Origin: Cyclobacterium xiamenense
Lineage (GTDB): Bacteria > Bacteroidota > Bacteroidia > Cytophagales > Cyclobacteriaceae
Direction: 5' to 3'
NCBI RefSeq assembly: GCF_009467825.1
Contig: NZ_WIOK01000001.1
Location: 186,001 to 250,000 of the forward strand
Length of the DNA stretch: 64,000 nt
The notes beneath the pieces are model-generated. The model was not told the origin of the DNA, made no database searches, and saw nothing but the letters and a program-made list of their open reading frames with translations. Of the stretch, positions 1 through 8,770 are shown in pieces; positions within the stretch are counted from its first letter, which is position 1, and each line of letters opens with the position of its first letter. The translations under genes were made by a program, and so were the position numbers.

Positions 1-639
1 GAGCGGTTTGGCAGAACGAGGAAGTATGCACTAGGAAAGACCTCGGGCAAGGCCAATATCTTAAAAAACCTGGTGGAGTTGGGAATCTCGCTGGAGCCGG
101 ATGAATTGGCCAAGGTGACCCAAAAGATCATCGAACTGGGTGACAAAAAAGAGCGGGTGACTACGGAGGATTTGCCGTACATCATATCAGATGTGTTGCA
201 AAACAACTCCATACACCGGGACATTGTCATCGACGGGTACCACATGGTTCATTCCAAGGGCCTGAAACCTTCGGTTCAGTTGCGGGTAAAAATATTCCAC
301 GAGTTTTACGAGCAGAATGCTTCCGGGGACGGGCAATACGATTCCTTTATGAAGGCCCTGAAGAAGATTTACAAATCTTTAAACAAAGAACTCCCCAAGC
401 TGACGGATTTCCAAATCAGTATTCCTCCCGGAGGAAAGACGGATGCCTTTGTCGAATGCGTGATTACCTGGGACCTTGATGGACGAATCTTTAAGACGAA
501 AGGTCTGGATAGCGACCAAACGATCGCCGCGATGAAAGCCACCGAGAAAATGCTAAACATCATCGAACAAATAAAAAACAGTAACAAAACAGAAAAAAAG
601 AATCCCTATGGAAATGAATATAGCCCTATTGCCTGGTGA
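1..639 (+). CDS. leuA: 2-isopropylmalate synthase, C-terminal part (truncated by window start)
   Basis: The reading frame is open from base 1, so only the last 212 residues are visible. The enzyme condenses acetyl-CoA with 2-oxoisovalerate in leucine synthesis. The visible part starts in the linker after the TIM barrel (GKTSGKANIL near residue 14) and continues into the regulatory dimer domain. The segment around VQLRVKIF and the later FVECVITWDLDGR stretch fit a LeuA allosteric domain. It overlaps leuB by 32 bases, which suggests translational coupling. Homocitrate or citramalate synthase share this architecture; the leuB neighbour favours leuA. Some Bacteroidota carry a second leuA copy, so this may be that copy. 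Confidence 0.85.
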   Translation, partial: ERFGRTRKYALGKTSGKANILKNLVELGISLEPDELAKVTQKIIELGDKKERVTTEDLPYIISDVLQNNSIHRDIVIDGYHMVHSKGLKPSVQLRVKIFHEFYEQNASGDGQYDSFMKALKKIYKSLNKELPKLTDFQISIPPGGKTDAFVECVITWDLDGRIFKTKGLDSDQTIAAMKATEKMLNIIEQIKNSNKTEKKNPYGNEYSPIAW

Positions 640-1678
640 CGGTATTGGACCGGAAGTAATCGCACAGGCGGTAAAAGTAGTACAGGCAATCGGGAAAAAA
701 TTTGGACATACCATCACTTTTAAAGAGGCAATTACTGGAGCTGCGGCCATTGATGCCGTCGGCCATCCGTATCCGGAAGAGACGCATCAGGTCTGTCTGC
801 AGGCAGATGCAGTACTCTTTGGAGCCATAGGTGATCCTCGGTTTGACAATGACCCCAGTGCGAAGGTTCGTCCGGAGCAGGGCTTGTTGGAGATGAGAAA
901 ACGACTGGGATTGTTTTCGAACGTACGCCCCACGTTTACTTTTCCGTCCCTGGTTCATAAATCGCCCCTCAAGCGTGACCGCATTGAGGGAACGGATTTG
1001 GTTTTTCTTCGGGAGCTTACCGGAGGTATCTATTTTGGAGAGCCAAGAGGTCGAAACGAGCAGGGGACCAAGGCATTTGATACTTGCGTGTATTCGGTAG
1101 AAGAGATCGAGCGACTTGCCCGAATGGGATTTGAATTTGCCCAAAAGCGTAGAAAACATCTCACCTGTGTGGATAAGGCCAATGTGTTGGCTACTTCCAG
1201 GTTGTGGAGGGAAACGGTCCAGCGATTGGCTCCCGAATATCCGGATGTGACCGTGGAATACGAATTTGTAGATGCCGTGGCCATGCGGCTGATTCAATGG
1301 CCCAAGGCCTATGATGTGCTGATTACGGAAAATCTTTTTGGAGATATTCTGACAGATGAAGCTTCGGTAATTAGTGGGTCCATGGGGCTGATGCCGTCGG
1401 CCTCCCTGGGAGTCAATACGAAGTTATTTGAGCCGATCCACGGCTCCTATCCCCAGGCAGCAGGCAAAGACATCGCCAATCCCCTGGCAACCGTACTTTC
1501 GGCGGCCATGATGTTTGAGTATGCGTTTGAACTAATGGATGAAGCAAAAGCCATATCCGATGCGGTGAACCTTTCTCTGGAAAAGGGAATAGTTACGGAA
1601 GACCTGGCCGAGGGTGAGGTTGCTTACAAGACCTCGGAGGTAGGGGACTGGCTGGCCGAACAAATCGAAAAATCATAA
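608..1678 (+). CDS. leuB: 3-isopropylmalate dehydrogenase
   Basis: This NAD-dependent oxidative decarboxylase converts 3-isopropylmalate to 2-oxoisocaproate in leucine synthesis. At 356 residues it has full family length. The N-terminus reads LLPGDGIGPEV, and the substrate-binding RELTGGIYFGEPRG stretch lies near residue 136. The metal-binding region NLFGDILTDEAS and the NAD-binding EPIHGSYPQAAGKDIANP follow. The first ATG (608) lies inside the leuA end; a second in-frame ATG two codons later (614) is equally possible. A strong hairpin terminator follows. Confidence 0.96.
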   Translation: MEMNIALLPGDGIGPEVIAQAVKVVQAIGKKFGHTITFKEAITGAAAIDAVGHPYPEETHQVCLQADAVLFGAIGDPRFDNDPSAKVRPEQGLLEMRKRLGLFSNVRPTFTFPSLVHKSPLKRDRIEGTDLVFLRELTGGIYFGEPRGRNEQGTKAFDTCVYSVEEIERLARMGFEFAQKRRKHLTCVDKANVLATSRLWRETVQRLAPEYPDVTVEYEFVDAVAMRLIQWPKAYDVLITENLFGDILTDEASVISGSMGLMPSASLGVNTKLFEPIHGSYPQAAGKDIANPLATVLSAAMMFEYAFELMDEAKAISDAVNLSLEKGIVTEDLAEGEVAYKTSEVGDWLAEQIEKS

Positions 1679-1697
1679 GACCCAAATCTCGTTAAAT

Positions 1698-1736
1698 AAA
1701 AAAGCCACCCTTCGATTGGTCGTAGGGCGGCTTTTT
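1698..1736. terminator. Bidirectional terminator between leuB and fabI
   Basis: An A-run and the arm AAAAAAGCCACCCT (1698-1711) pair with AGGGCGGCTTTTT (1724-1736) across a 12-base loop, with one mismatch. The T-run follows the stem on both strands. It sits between two convergent genes, so it can end both leuB and fabI transcripts. Confidence 0.85.
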
Positions 1737-1744
1737 ACTTTGGA

Positions 1745-2563
1745 CTATTTTTTTTCCATGAAAACATCGATTAACTCCTGGGTAATGCCACTGGAGGAAT
1801 AGCCTCCGTCGTGGAAGAGGTTTTGCATGGTGACCATCCGTGTGAAGTCAGAAAACAGGGTCACGATGTATTCAGCGCAGGATGCGGCCGAGGCATTTCC
1901 CAGAGGGGAAGCAATGTCCGCAAAATCGTAAAAATCGTTGAATCCTCCGATTCCGGATCCAGCCGTTGTTTTGGTCGGCGATTGGGAAATGGTATTGACG
2001 CGGACTTTCTTGAGCTTTCCGTACCTTAATCCATAATTTCTAGCGATGCTTTCCAGAATCGCTTTGGCTTCCGACATATCGGAATAAAAGGGGAACGCCC
2101 GCTGAGCAGCAATGTAGCTCAACCCCACCACAGAAGCCCACTCGTTTAATATATCTTTTTTCTCGGCTACTTGTAGCATTTTATGAAAGGATATAGCGGA
2201 CACGTCGTAGGATTTCTGAACCCATTCGTAGTTCAGGTCGCCATAAGGCTTGCCTTTTCTCACGTTGGGCGACATGCCGATGGAATGCAAAAGGAAATCA
2301 AAATTCCCTCCCAGATATTCTTTCGCTTCGTCGTAAAGTTTTTCGATATCCTCCACGGAAGTGGCATCTGCTGGGATGATTATGGTATCGCAATGCTCGG
2401 CCAGTTCTTTGATGGCACCCATTCTCATGGCGATGGGCGCATTTGTAAGTACAAATTTCGCTCCTTGCTCTTTGGCTTTCAGCGCCGCTTGCCAGGCGAT
2501 TGAATTCTCATCCAGGGCTCCGGTAATAATTCCTTTCTTTCCTTTTAATAAGTTCTCAGGCAT
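1745..2563 (-). CDS. fabI: Enoyl-[acyl-carrier-protein] reductase (NADH)
   Basis: This enzyme reduces the enoyl-ACP double bond in the last step of each type II fatty acid synthesis cycle in the cytoplasm. The 272-residue protein opens with the divergent SDR nucleotide site GIITGALDENSIAW of FabI. The FabI catalytic pattern is present: Tyr150 and Tyr160 with Lys167 (Y-x6-K in YSDMSEAK), a spacing that separates FabI from ordinary SDRs. SQSPTKTTAGSGI near 193-205 fits the substrate-binding loop. A match to the -7 promoter element lies 43 bases upstream. Confidence 0.95.
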   Translation of the reverse strand: MPENLLKGKKGIITGALDENSIAWQAALKAKEQGAKFVLTNAPIAMRMGAIKELAEHCDTIIIPADATSVEDIEKLYDEAKEYLGGNFDFLLHSIGMSPNVRKGKPYGDLNYEWVQKSYDVSAISFHKMLQVAEKKDILNEWASVVGLSYIAAQRAFPFYSDMSEAKAILESIARNYGLRYGKLKKVRVNTISQSPTKTTAGSGIGGFNDFYDFADIASPLGNASAASCAEYIVTLFSDFTRMVTMQNLFHDGGYSSSGITQELIDVFMEKK

Positions 2564-2605
2564 ATTTTAGTTTTGATTTTCTTTCTTGGATTAAATAATA
2601 TTTTA

Positions 2606-2613
2606 CAAATTTA
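2606..2613 (-). promoter_or_regulatory. Candidate fabI promoter -7 element
   Basis: On the minus strand the bases read TAAATTTG, an exact match to the Bacteroidota consensus TAnnTTTG, in the AT-rich gap upstream of fabI. No clear -33 TTG was found at the usual distance, so support is from one element only. Confidence 0.45.
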
Positions 2614-2666
2614 ACTAATTCTAGTGTAAACTTTCTAGTTTTTGAAAATTACGATCAAGGGGGGCT

Positions 2667-4319
2667 TTATTTGCCAAGCAATTCCCTGGCATTTTCGTAA
2701 GCGGTAGTGGATGGATTGGACCCGGAAATCATCGTGGCAATTTCAAGGAGCCGTTCCTCCTCGTTCAGCAATTTTATCTTGCTGACGGTTTTTTTGGCAC
2801 TGTTGTCCTTGTAGACGAAGTAGTGCTTTTCGCCTTTTGCCGCTACCTGAGGCAAATGGCTGATGCAGATAACCTGGTGTTTTTCTGCTATCTTTTGCAT
2901 CATGCGTACCATCTGAAGGGCTACCTCTCCGGAGATACCCGAATCGATTTCGTCAAAGATCAATGTGGGCAAGGCCATCTTATCGGCCATCACGTATTTG
3001 ATGGCAAACATTAAACGTGAAAACTCACCCCCGGACGCGACCTGCCCAATGGGTTGTGGAGATATGCCCTTGTTTGCCGAAAACAGAACCTCGATTTCGT
3101 CGATTCCAGACTCATTGGCAGGGATTTCCTTGCGTTGGATTTCGATTCTGGCATTTTCCATTCCTAGTTGAGCCAACAATGCTTGTAGTTCCTCGCTGAA
3201 GCTGCTGAAAACACCCAGGCGCTTTTCAGAAAGGCGCTGTCCCGCGGCCATGAGTGCGTTTCGGGCCTCTTCCAGTGCCGCTTTTTCTCGATCGAGGGCT
3301 TCTTCCAGGTGATCGGCCCGAAACACCTTGTCTGCAAGTGTGGCAGCCAGGTCGACTAGTTCGGCATCCGTCTGTAGCCCGTGCTTTTTTTGTAGTTGGT
3401 AAATTTTACTTAGGCGCTCACGGATCCATTCGGATCGTTCCGTATCCACCTCCATCCGTTGTTCTTCCGTTGATAGGCTTTCCGCGATGTCCTTCAACTC
3501 AATCAGCAGGCTGGTAAAGCGTTGGTTTAAATCCTCAAACTCCTTTCCAAATCTGCTCAGAAAGTGAAAATGGGGTTTGGCAGAACCCAGCATTTGGAGG
3601 GCGCCCATTTCATCGTGATCCAGGTATCCCAGGGCTTCCATGGCCTGGGATTTTATTTCTTCGGCGTGGTTTAGGAGTTCTTCCTCCGATTCAAGCCGGG
3701 CTTGTTCCCCTTTTTCCAGATTGAGGGCGGATAGTTCTTCCAACTGAAATTGGTTGTAGTCGGCTTCCTGTTGCAAGCCCAGCCTCTCCTGTTCCAATGC
3801 CCGCACCTTTTTTTTCAGGGTCTGGAAATGCCTGTACTGTTCGCTGTAAAGCGCCTTTTCGACCTTGGTGGTAGCAAAGGCGTCTACCAGGGACAATTGG
3901 TACACGGAAGCTCCCAGGAGTAGGTTTTCGTGCTGGGAATGAATGTCCATAAGGGTTTTTCCCAGCTCTTTCAAGACATCCAGCTTTACCGGCGTATCGT
4001 TTATAAAGGCCCGGGATTTGCCCGAAGGGGCAATTTCTCTGCGAATGATGCAAGTGGTCTCGTAATCCAATTCTTCCCGATCAAAAAAGGACTTCAACCC
4101 GTAACTTTGTATGGCGACTACGCCTTCGATGATGCATTTTTTGCTTTCGTCAAACAGGGCTTTAGTATCGGCCCTGTTGCCCAGCAATAAGCCAACGGCC
4201 CCTAACATGATAGACTTACCCGCGCCCGTTTCTCCGGTAATCATGTTCAGTCCCGGGCAGGGGTTCATCTCCAATTTTTCTATCAAAGCATAATTCGTTA
4301 TGCTAAGGTTGGTTAACAT
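2667..4319 (-). CDS. recN: DNA repair protein RecN
   Basis: RecN is an SMC-like ATPase that acts in double-strand break repair. The 550-residue protein has Walker A GETGAGKS at about residues 29-36. A long coiled-coil middle follows (about 150-350, rich in Glu, Lys and Leu). The C-terminal half holds the ABC signature SGGEFSRLMFA and Walker B LPTLIFDEIDSGISG, then the H-loop ISHLPQVAA. Length and order are typical. It is the first gene of a minus-strand block that in many Bacteroidota runs next to DUF4835 and coaBC. Confidence 0.96.
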   Translation of the reverse strand: MLTNLSITNYALIEKLEMNPCPGLNMITGETGAGKSIMLGAVGLLLGNRADTKALFDESKKCIIEGVVAIQSYGLKSFFDREELDYETTCIIRREIAPSGKSRAFINDTPVKLDVLKELGKTLMDIHSQHENLLLGASVYQLSLVDAFATTKVEKALYSEQYRHFQTLKKKVRALEQERLGLQQEADYNQFQLEELSALNLEKGEQARLESEEELLNHAEEIKSQAMEALGYLDHDEMGALQMLGSAKPHFHFLSRFGKEFEDLNQRFTSLLIELKDIAESLSTEEQRMEVDTERSEWIRERLSKIYQLQKKHGLQTDAELVDLAATLADKVFRADHLEEALDREKAALEEARNALMAAGQRLSEKRLGVFSSFSEELQALLAQLGMENARIEIQRKEIPANESGIDEIEVLFSANKGISPQPIGQVASGGEFSRLMFAIKYVMADKMALPTLIFDEIDSGISGEVALQMVRMMQKIAEKHQVICISHLPQVAAKGEKHYFVYKDNSAKKTVSKIKLLNEEERLLEIATMISGSNPSTTAYENARELLGK

Positions 4320-4344
4320 GCTGTTTTGGTTTCGTTTAAGGAGT

Positions 4345-4352
4345 CAAAATTA
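4345..4352 (-). promoter_or_regulatory. Candidate recN promoter -7 element
   Basis: The minus strand reads TAATTTTG, matching TAnnTTTG, 25 bases before the recN start in a short gap. This suggests recN has its own promoter as well as any read-through from DUF4835. Confidence 0.4.
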
Positions 4353-4366
4353 ACCAAAATTGAGGA

Positions 4367-5278
4367 TTATCCTTTTAAAATATCATTGTATTTTCGAGCG
4401 TTGTTGGGATCTACTTTCAACAACACCTCAACGGCTTCCTCTTTGATCTTATCCGGAGCGGACTTTAGGAGTTTACTAATTTCATCTGATTTTGCATCCA
4501 TGAAGCTGATCGTGAGGATGCTATTGGGCTGAACCTGATTGGCTTCTTCCACCATTTTTATCGCTTGGAGGATGTTTTCGAAACCTTCCTCTGGTTTGGA
4601 GGTCAGCAAGTCGAGCCCTTTTCGGTGATAAAGGTAGTACGCATCCCTTACTGGTACCATTACCTGCGAATTGTACAACTCATTGGCTAGCCAGTAGCGG
4701 TTTCGTTTATCGGACGGGTTTTGGTTCCAGCCCGGTCTGGAGGACTGCTGGGCATTGGCGACGATGTTATTGGCAGTTTCAAAATACGGATCCCCTCCCC
4801 TTGGAGCAAAGGAATCGTAGTCCAACCCTATGGCGATGTAGGCATAGTAGGCCAGCAGTGAAGTAATGTTGTTCAGGAAGGAAAACTGATTGAATTCCAG
4901 CGGCTGGGACTCTACGTATTCGAAGGTCCAGTTGCGATCGGCAAAATTCAACATCAGGCTCTCGTAGTTGGATCCGTAAATGGGTCGTACCGTCTGGATC
5001 TGGACGGTGGCAGAAAAAAGGCCCACCTGCGGCATGTCATTGATGGTAATCAGTAAATTTCCCTTGATGCGTTCTTCGGGTTTGTACTCATCGTCGGTCC
5101 AGGTTCGCCCGTTTAAAAATTGTTCGAACGAGGACTTCATCTGTTCAAAAATGTCCCGGTCCTGGGTCCTTGCTCGTTCGCTGTTGATGGTGACAGTAAA
5201 ATTAAGTTGCTGGCACTGGCTCGCACCGGGCAAAAATCCCATCGCAAGGAATCCGAAAAGTACCAGGTAGCGCGTCAT
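4367..5278 (-). CDS. DUF4835 family exported protein
   Basis: This 303-residue protein has a cleavable signal peptide (hydrophobic residues 4-18, then SQCQQLNF). Length, N-terminus and position between coaBC and recN match the DUF4835 family, conserved in Bacteroidota and of unknown molecular function. The mature part is predicted to be periplasmic or outer-membrane associated: it has many aromatic residues and a Tyr-rich segment (LLAYYAYIAIGLDYDSF, about 148-164). The conserved tie with coaBC and bamD hints at a cell-envelope housekeeping role, but this is inference. Confidence 0.8.
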   Translation of the reverse strand: MTRYLVLFGFLAMGFLPGASQCQQLNFTVTINSERARTQDRDIFEQMKSSFEQFLNGRTWTDDEYKPEERIKGNLLITINDMPQVGLFSATVQIQTVRPIYGSNYESLMLNFADRNWTFEYVESQPLEFNQFSFLNNITSLLAYYAYIAIGLDYDSFAPRGGDPYFETANNIVANAQQSSRPGWNQNPSDKRNRYWLANELYNSQVMVPVRDAYYLYHRKGLDLLTSKPEEGFENILQAIKMVEEANQVQPNSILTISFMDAKSDEISKLLKSAPDKIKEEAVEVLLKVDPNNARKYNDILKG

Positions 5279-5300
5279 CGGTTTGGGCTTGTTTGTTTGT

Positions 5301-6539
5301 CTAAGCGTTTAAACGTTTTGTATCGGCTTCGGTTTCCCGAATGCGAGCTTCAACTTTATCCAGGATGAGGGATGCCAATTCATCTTTTTTTAGCACCGGT
5401 GTCTTTTCACTTTTTTCGTTGCCACTGAAAAAAGTGACCTGGTTGGTGTCTTTCTGAAATCCAGCTTCCGGATCAAGCAAGGAATTCAATACGATGAAGT
5501 CAAAGTTTTTGGAGGCCAGTTTGCCTTCGGCACTGCGGTACCCTTCGTCCGTTTCCAGTGCAAAACCGACGTGTATTTGCCGGGTTGTTTTTTGCTTTCC
5601 CAAGGCACCCGCGATATCCGGGTTTTTGATTAAGGAAAGGTGTAAGTGTGCCTCCTTTTTTTTAATCTTTGCTAGCGATGGGTTCTCCGGTCGGTAGTCA
5701 GCGACCGCTGCGGTAAAGATCGCTACATCCGATTGTGCGTGCGCGGTTTCGGCTGCTTCGTACATCTCCAGCGCCGTTGTGACAGGCATTACTTGCACAG
5801 CTGGATCGCTGGGCCGCAGGTTGGTCGGACCTAATACCAAGGTAACGCGGGCACCTCTCGCAGCGGCTATATCGGCAAGCGCAATTCCCATTTTACCACT
5901 GGAATGGTTGCTGATGTAGCGGACCGGATCAATGGCTTCACGGGTTGGTCCGGCTGTAATCAATACCGATTTTTCGTTGAGCAAGGAGGAGGGGGAAAGC
6001 AGCTGGTATATGCGGGATACGATTTCTTCCGGTTCAGGCATTCGGCCTTGTCCATTCAGCCCACTGGCCAGCTCCCCACTAGCTGCTTCCATCACGTGGG
6101 CACCGTATGCCGCTAAGGTACGGAGGTTTTGACGAACAGCGGGATGCCGATACATATCCAGGTCCATGGCAGGTGCTGCCAGTATGGGGCAGGTACAGGA
6201 CAAGTAGGTGCACAAGAGCAAGTTATCACTCTGACCACTCACCAGCTTGCTCAGCGTATTCGCAGACAGCGGTGCAATCACCAGTAGATCGGCCCAATTT
6301 CCCAACTCCACGTGGTTGTTCCATGCTCCTGTGTTTTTATCAAAAAAATCCCGGTACACCGGATTTTTCGACAAGGTAGCCAAGGTTAGTGGCGTGATAA
6401 AGTCGAGGGCAGAAGCAGTGACAATGACCTGCACTTCTGCCCCCTCTTTGACAAGCAATCGAATCAAGTGTGCCGCCTTGTAGGCAGCAATTCCTCCGGT
6501 AACCCCGAGTAAGATGCGTTTGCCGGAAAGTGACGACAT
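5301..6539 (-). CDS. coaBC: Bifunctional phosphopantothenoylcysteine decarboxylase / phosphopantothenate-cysteine ligase
   Basis: CoaBC carries out two successive steps of coenzyme A synthesis. The N-terminal flavoprotein decarboxylase half starts GVTGGIAAYKAA and has the catalytic His in NNHVELGNWAD and the PAMDLDMYRHP substrate loop. The C-terminal ligase half starts VLITAGPTREAIDPVRYISN near 190, followed by SSGKMG and the KIKKKEA region near 290. At 412 residues it is a complete fused protein. It lies one base from the omega-subunit gene, so the two are probably co-transcribed. Confidence 0.96.
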   Translation of the reverse strand: MSSLSGKRILLGVTGGIAAYKAAHLIRLLVKEGAEVQVIVTASALDFITPLTLATLSKNPVYRDFFDKNTGAWNNHVELGNWADLLVIAPLSANTLSKLVSGQSDNLLLCTYLSCTCPILAAPAMDLDMYRHPAVRQNLRTLAAYGAHVMEAASGELASGLNGQGRMPEPEEIVSRIYQLLSPSSLLNEKSVLITAGPTREAIDPVRYISNHSSGKMGIALADIAAARGARVTLVLGPTNLRPSDPAVQVMPVTTALEMYEAAETAHAQSDVAIFTAAVADYRPENPSLAKIKKKEAHLHLSLIKNPDIAGALGKQKTTRQIHVGFALETDEGYRSAEGKLASKNFDFIVLNSLLDPEAGFQKDTNQVTFFSGNEKSEKTPVLKKDELASLILDKVEARIRETEADTKRLNA

Positions 6540-6540
6540 G

Positions 6541-6855
6541 CTAGGATTCGGTTTCCTCTTCCGGGTACCTGAACATTACTTTGTCTTCCATGAACTCTTC
6601 CATCGCCAGGGTGCTGGGTTTGGGCATCCGTTCGTAGAACTTTGAAATCTCAATCTGCTCTTTGTTCTCGAATACTTCCTCCAAGTTGTCCACAGTGGAA
6701 GCAAATTCGGATAGCTTGTTGTTCAATTCCTCCTTCATGGAAGAAGAAATCTGCTTTGCCCGTTGTGAAATCACAAAGATGGATTCGTATAGGTTGCCTG
6801 ATTTTTCGGCCACTTTATCCAGGTCTCTGGTTACTATTGATGGATTAACCGCCAT
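6541..6855 (-). CDS. rpoZ: RNA polymerase omega/Rpb6-family subunit
   Basis: The 104-residue protein fits the Bacteroidota form of the omega (Rpb6-like) subunit that helps assemble RNA polymerase. The core NLYESIFVISQRAKQIS (about 22-38) matches the omega helix region that contacts the beta-prime subunit. Its position between bamD and coaBC is the usual one in this phylum. It is more divergent than proteobacterial RpoZ, so the call rests on this segment, size and context. Confidence 0.8.
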   Translation of the reverse strand: MAVNPSIVTRDLDKVAEKSGNLYESIFVISQRAKQISSSMKEELNNKLSEFASTVDNLEEVFENKEQIEISKFYERMPKPSTLAMEEFMEDKVMFRYPEEETES

Positions 6856-6867
6856 GATTGTTTATTT

Positions 6868-7794
6868 TTAGTTTTCTGTGTTTCGCAATGCTTCCGTAGC
6901 TGCCTGATTTCTCTCTTCCTCCTCACGAAGCTTTCGCGCTTCCGCAGAACGGGCTTCGTATTGTTCTTTCAACCGGTAGTGAGACTCCAGCTCGGTAGTG
7001 GTTTTACTTTTGATGTTTTCTACTTTTTTAACAAAGTTACTCTCAGGATATTTTTGGGAAAAGTCCTGTGCAAATTCGATGGATTGTTTCAAACGCTCTT
7101 CTTTCTTATCAAAAATGCTTCGTTCCGCATAAGCAGCACTGACTTCCACTAGCTTAAACGCCAGCTCTTCGTTGTAATCGCTATCGGGATAGGATTTGGC
7201 AAAGTTTTGAAAGTTAATGATGCATGCTCTGTAAAATTCTCCCGGGAATAGCCCTTCCGTAAGGCGGTAGTACATTTTGGATTCTTCAAAGGCTTTTTCT
7301 TCAAACCTTTTCTGTAGGTCATCGATCATGGAAATGGCCCGCTCGTAGGAGTCGGATTCCGGGTACCGATTCATAAATAACTGTATGGAATTTACCGCTT
7401 CCCGTGAACTACGCTGGTCGAGGTTGTAATCGGGAGAATCCAGGTAGAGCGAGTACGCATGCATAAAAAGCGCCTCTTCGGCCATGGGAGATCGGTTGTA
7501 CGTATCAAAAAAGGTTTTGAAATAACCGGCAGATTCGATGTACCGTTTTGTACGGAAATGCGCATAGGCATAATTAAATTCTGCCAATTCCGCCTTTCCA
7601 CTGCCTTTGATTACGGGCAGCACCCGATCGTATAGAATGATGGACTTGTTGTAATCGCCCTGGTCGTAGTACCGGTTTGCCGCTTCGTACAGCTCATCCC
7701 AATTGGTACTCTTCTCTAACTTGTAAAACTCTCCACAGCCGGAAAGTAGAAGTGCCAGTAGTAATACAAGAACGTATGGTGTTGATTTTATCAT
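6868..7794 (-). CDS. bamD: Outer membrane assembly lipoprotein BamD
   Basis: BamD is the essential TPR lipoprotein of the BAM complex that inserts beta-barrel proteins in the outer membrane. The signal LLLALLLSGCGEF gives a lipidated Cys20. Several TPR-like repeats follow (AANRYYDQGDYNKSIILYDR, then FNYAYAHFRTKRYIESAGYF). The C-terminus (about 255-308) is a charged coiled coil rich in Glu and Arg, an extension seen in Bacteroidota homologues. At 308 residues it is longer than the E. coli protein. It is followed by the omega-subunit gene. Confidence 0.92.
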   Translation of the reverse strand: MIKSTPYVLVLLLALLLSGCGEFYKLEKSTNWDELYEAANRYYDQGDYNKSIILYDRVLPVIKGSGKAELAEFNYAYAHFRTKRYIESAGYFKTFFDTYNRSPMAEEALFMHAYSLYLDSPDYNLDQRSSREAVNSIQLFMNRYPESDSYERAISMIDDLQKRFEEKAFEESKMYYRLTEGLFPGEFYRACIINFQNFAKSYPDSDYNEELAFKLVEVSAAYAERSIFDKKEERLKQSIEFAQDFSQKYPESNFVKKVENIKSKTTTELESHYRLKEQYEARSAEARKLREEEERNQAATEALRNTEN

Positions 7795-7802
7795 GTAGCC
7801 TG

Positions 7803-7833
7803 CAAATATAAGGGATTAATAATTGGTTTTCAA
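7803..7833 (-). promoter_or_regulatory. Candidate bamD promoter (-33 and -7 elements)
   Basis: On the minus strand TTG (7833-7831) is followed after 20 bases by TATATTTG (7810-7803), matching the Bacteroidota TTG / TAnnTTTG pair. The last G is only 8 bases from the bamD ATG, so the transcript would have almost no 5-prime leader. Confidence 0.5.
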
Positions 7834-7859
7834 GGGAACGCCTACTGCAGCAGTTTCGC

Positions 7860-8573
7860 TTACCTTTTAACGTAGAGTTTTTTGGTGACAATATTTTTAT
7901 TGTCGACAATGAGTGTGTAAAAATAGGTGCCTGGATTTAAATCCGTGACCGGAATGACCAGTGTCTCTTGAACCGGATCCAAACTGAAGTCATAAATGGG
8001 GTTGCCGATGAAGCTATTGATGACCACCCGTACGTTGGCAGCAGGGTTTTTAATTTTGTAATCAAGTTGTGCGGACCGGACACTGGGGTTTGGGTAGATG
8101 CTTCCCATATCCACATCTTTATGACTCACTTCTTCCAAGGGATTTTCACCGGAGACGCTATACACACTTTCGATAATGAACGAATCCCGGGTGGTAGCGC
8201 TGTTAAAAAAATGCAGATCAAATGTACCCTTGGTCGGAATGATTCCCAATTCAAATTCGATGTACAAGTCCGTGTAAATTTCTCCCGGTTTCAACGTAAG
8301 TTTGATCTGGGAAAGGTCCTTTCTGGGGTCATAGCAATTGTCCCCCAGGCAAACCTGGATATTCTGGGAAGAGCCAATATTTCCACGTAAATAACGCAGG
8401 TAATATACCGACAATTCTTCGGATTCGTTTTGGAGAATAAGGGATTTTCGTTGCGTAGTATTTACCTTCCCGTTGAACTCTACCCTCTCGCTAAGCACAC
8501 GCACCTGCCTCGCTTCAGCATGTTGCTGAATAAACAGGGTTAGGGTGAAGACAAGTGCGAGCAAAAATTTCAT
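7860..8573 (-). CDS. Secreted protein with type IX secretion sorting domain
   Basis: The 237-residue protein has a signal peptide (residues 1-21, ending AEA) and a C-terminal type A T9SS sorting domain: IYPNPSV near 159, DLNPGTYFYTLIVDN near 211 and the basic end KKLYVKR. The middle (about 25-150) looks like a beta-sandwich with a CLGDNCYD pair of cysteines and is not assigned. The protein is predicted to cross the outer membrane through T9SS. It is small for a T9SS cargo, so it may be a surface adhesin-like or matrix protein rather than an enzyme. The 197-base AT-rich gap upstream should hold its promoter; no clear element was identified. Confidence 0.8.
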   Translation of the reverse strand: MKFLLALVFTLTLFIQQHAEARQVRVLSERVEFNGKVNTTQRKSLILQNESEELSVYYLRYLRGNIGSSQNIQVCLGDNCYDPRKDLSQIKLTLKPGEIYTDLYIEFELGIIPTKGTFDLHFFNSATTRDSFIIESVYSVSGENPLEEVSHKDVDMGSIYPNPSVRSAQLDYKIKNPAANVRVVINSFIGNPIYDFSLDPVQETLVIPVTDLNPGTYFYTLIVDNKNIVTKKLYVKR

Positions 8574-8770
8574 GTAAAGTTTAAATCAATAGGATTCGGT
8601 TTTTTCTATTCTCTGTTAGTATATACGTATAAAAATACTTAATTGGTTCCACATTTTACGCACAAAGGGGTTAAAAAATGTTAACCCTTATAAAATTTTT
8701 TTTCTGGACAACCGTTAAAAAATGGTTTTTAGGCTGCCCCTTTTTCAAAAAAATGTCATTTAACAGATAA

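Noticed and set aside
626-1297. Minus-strand ORF of 223 residues inside leuB
   Set aside because: It is fully covered by the well-supported leuB frame, and its translation has no recognisable family pattern.
3691-4053. 120-residue minus-strand ORF within recN
   Set aside because: It lies in another frame of recN, which is complete with both Walker motifs. The translation is of low-complexity basic type.
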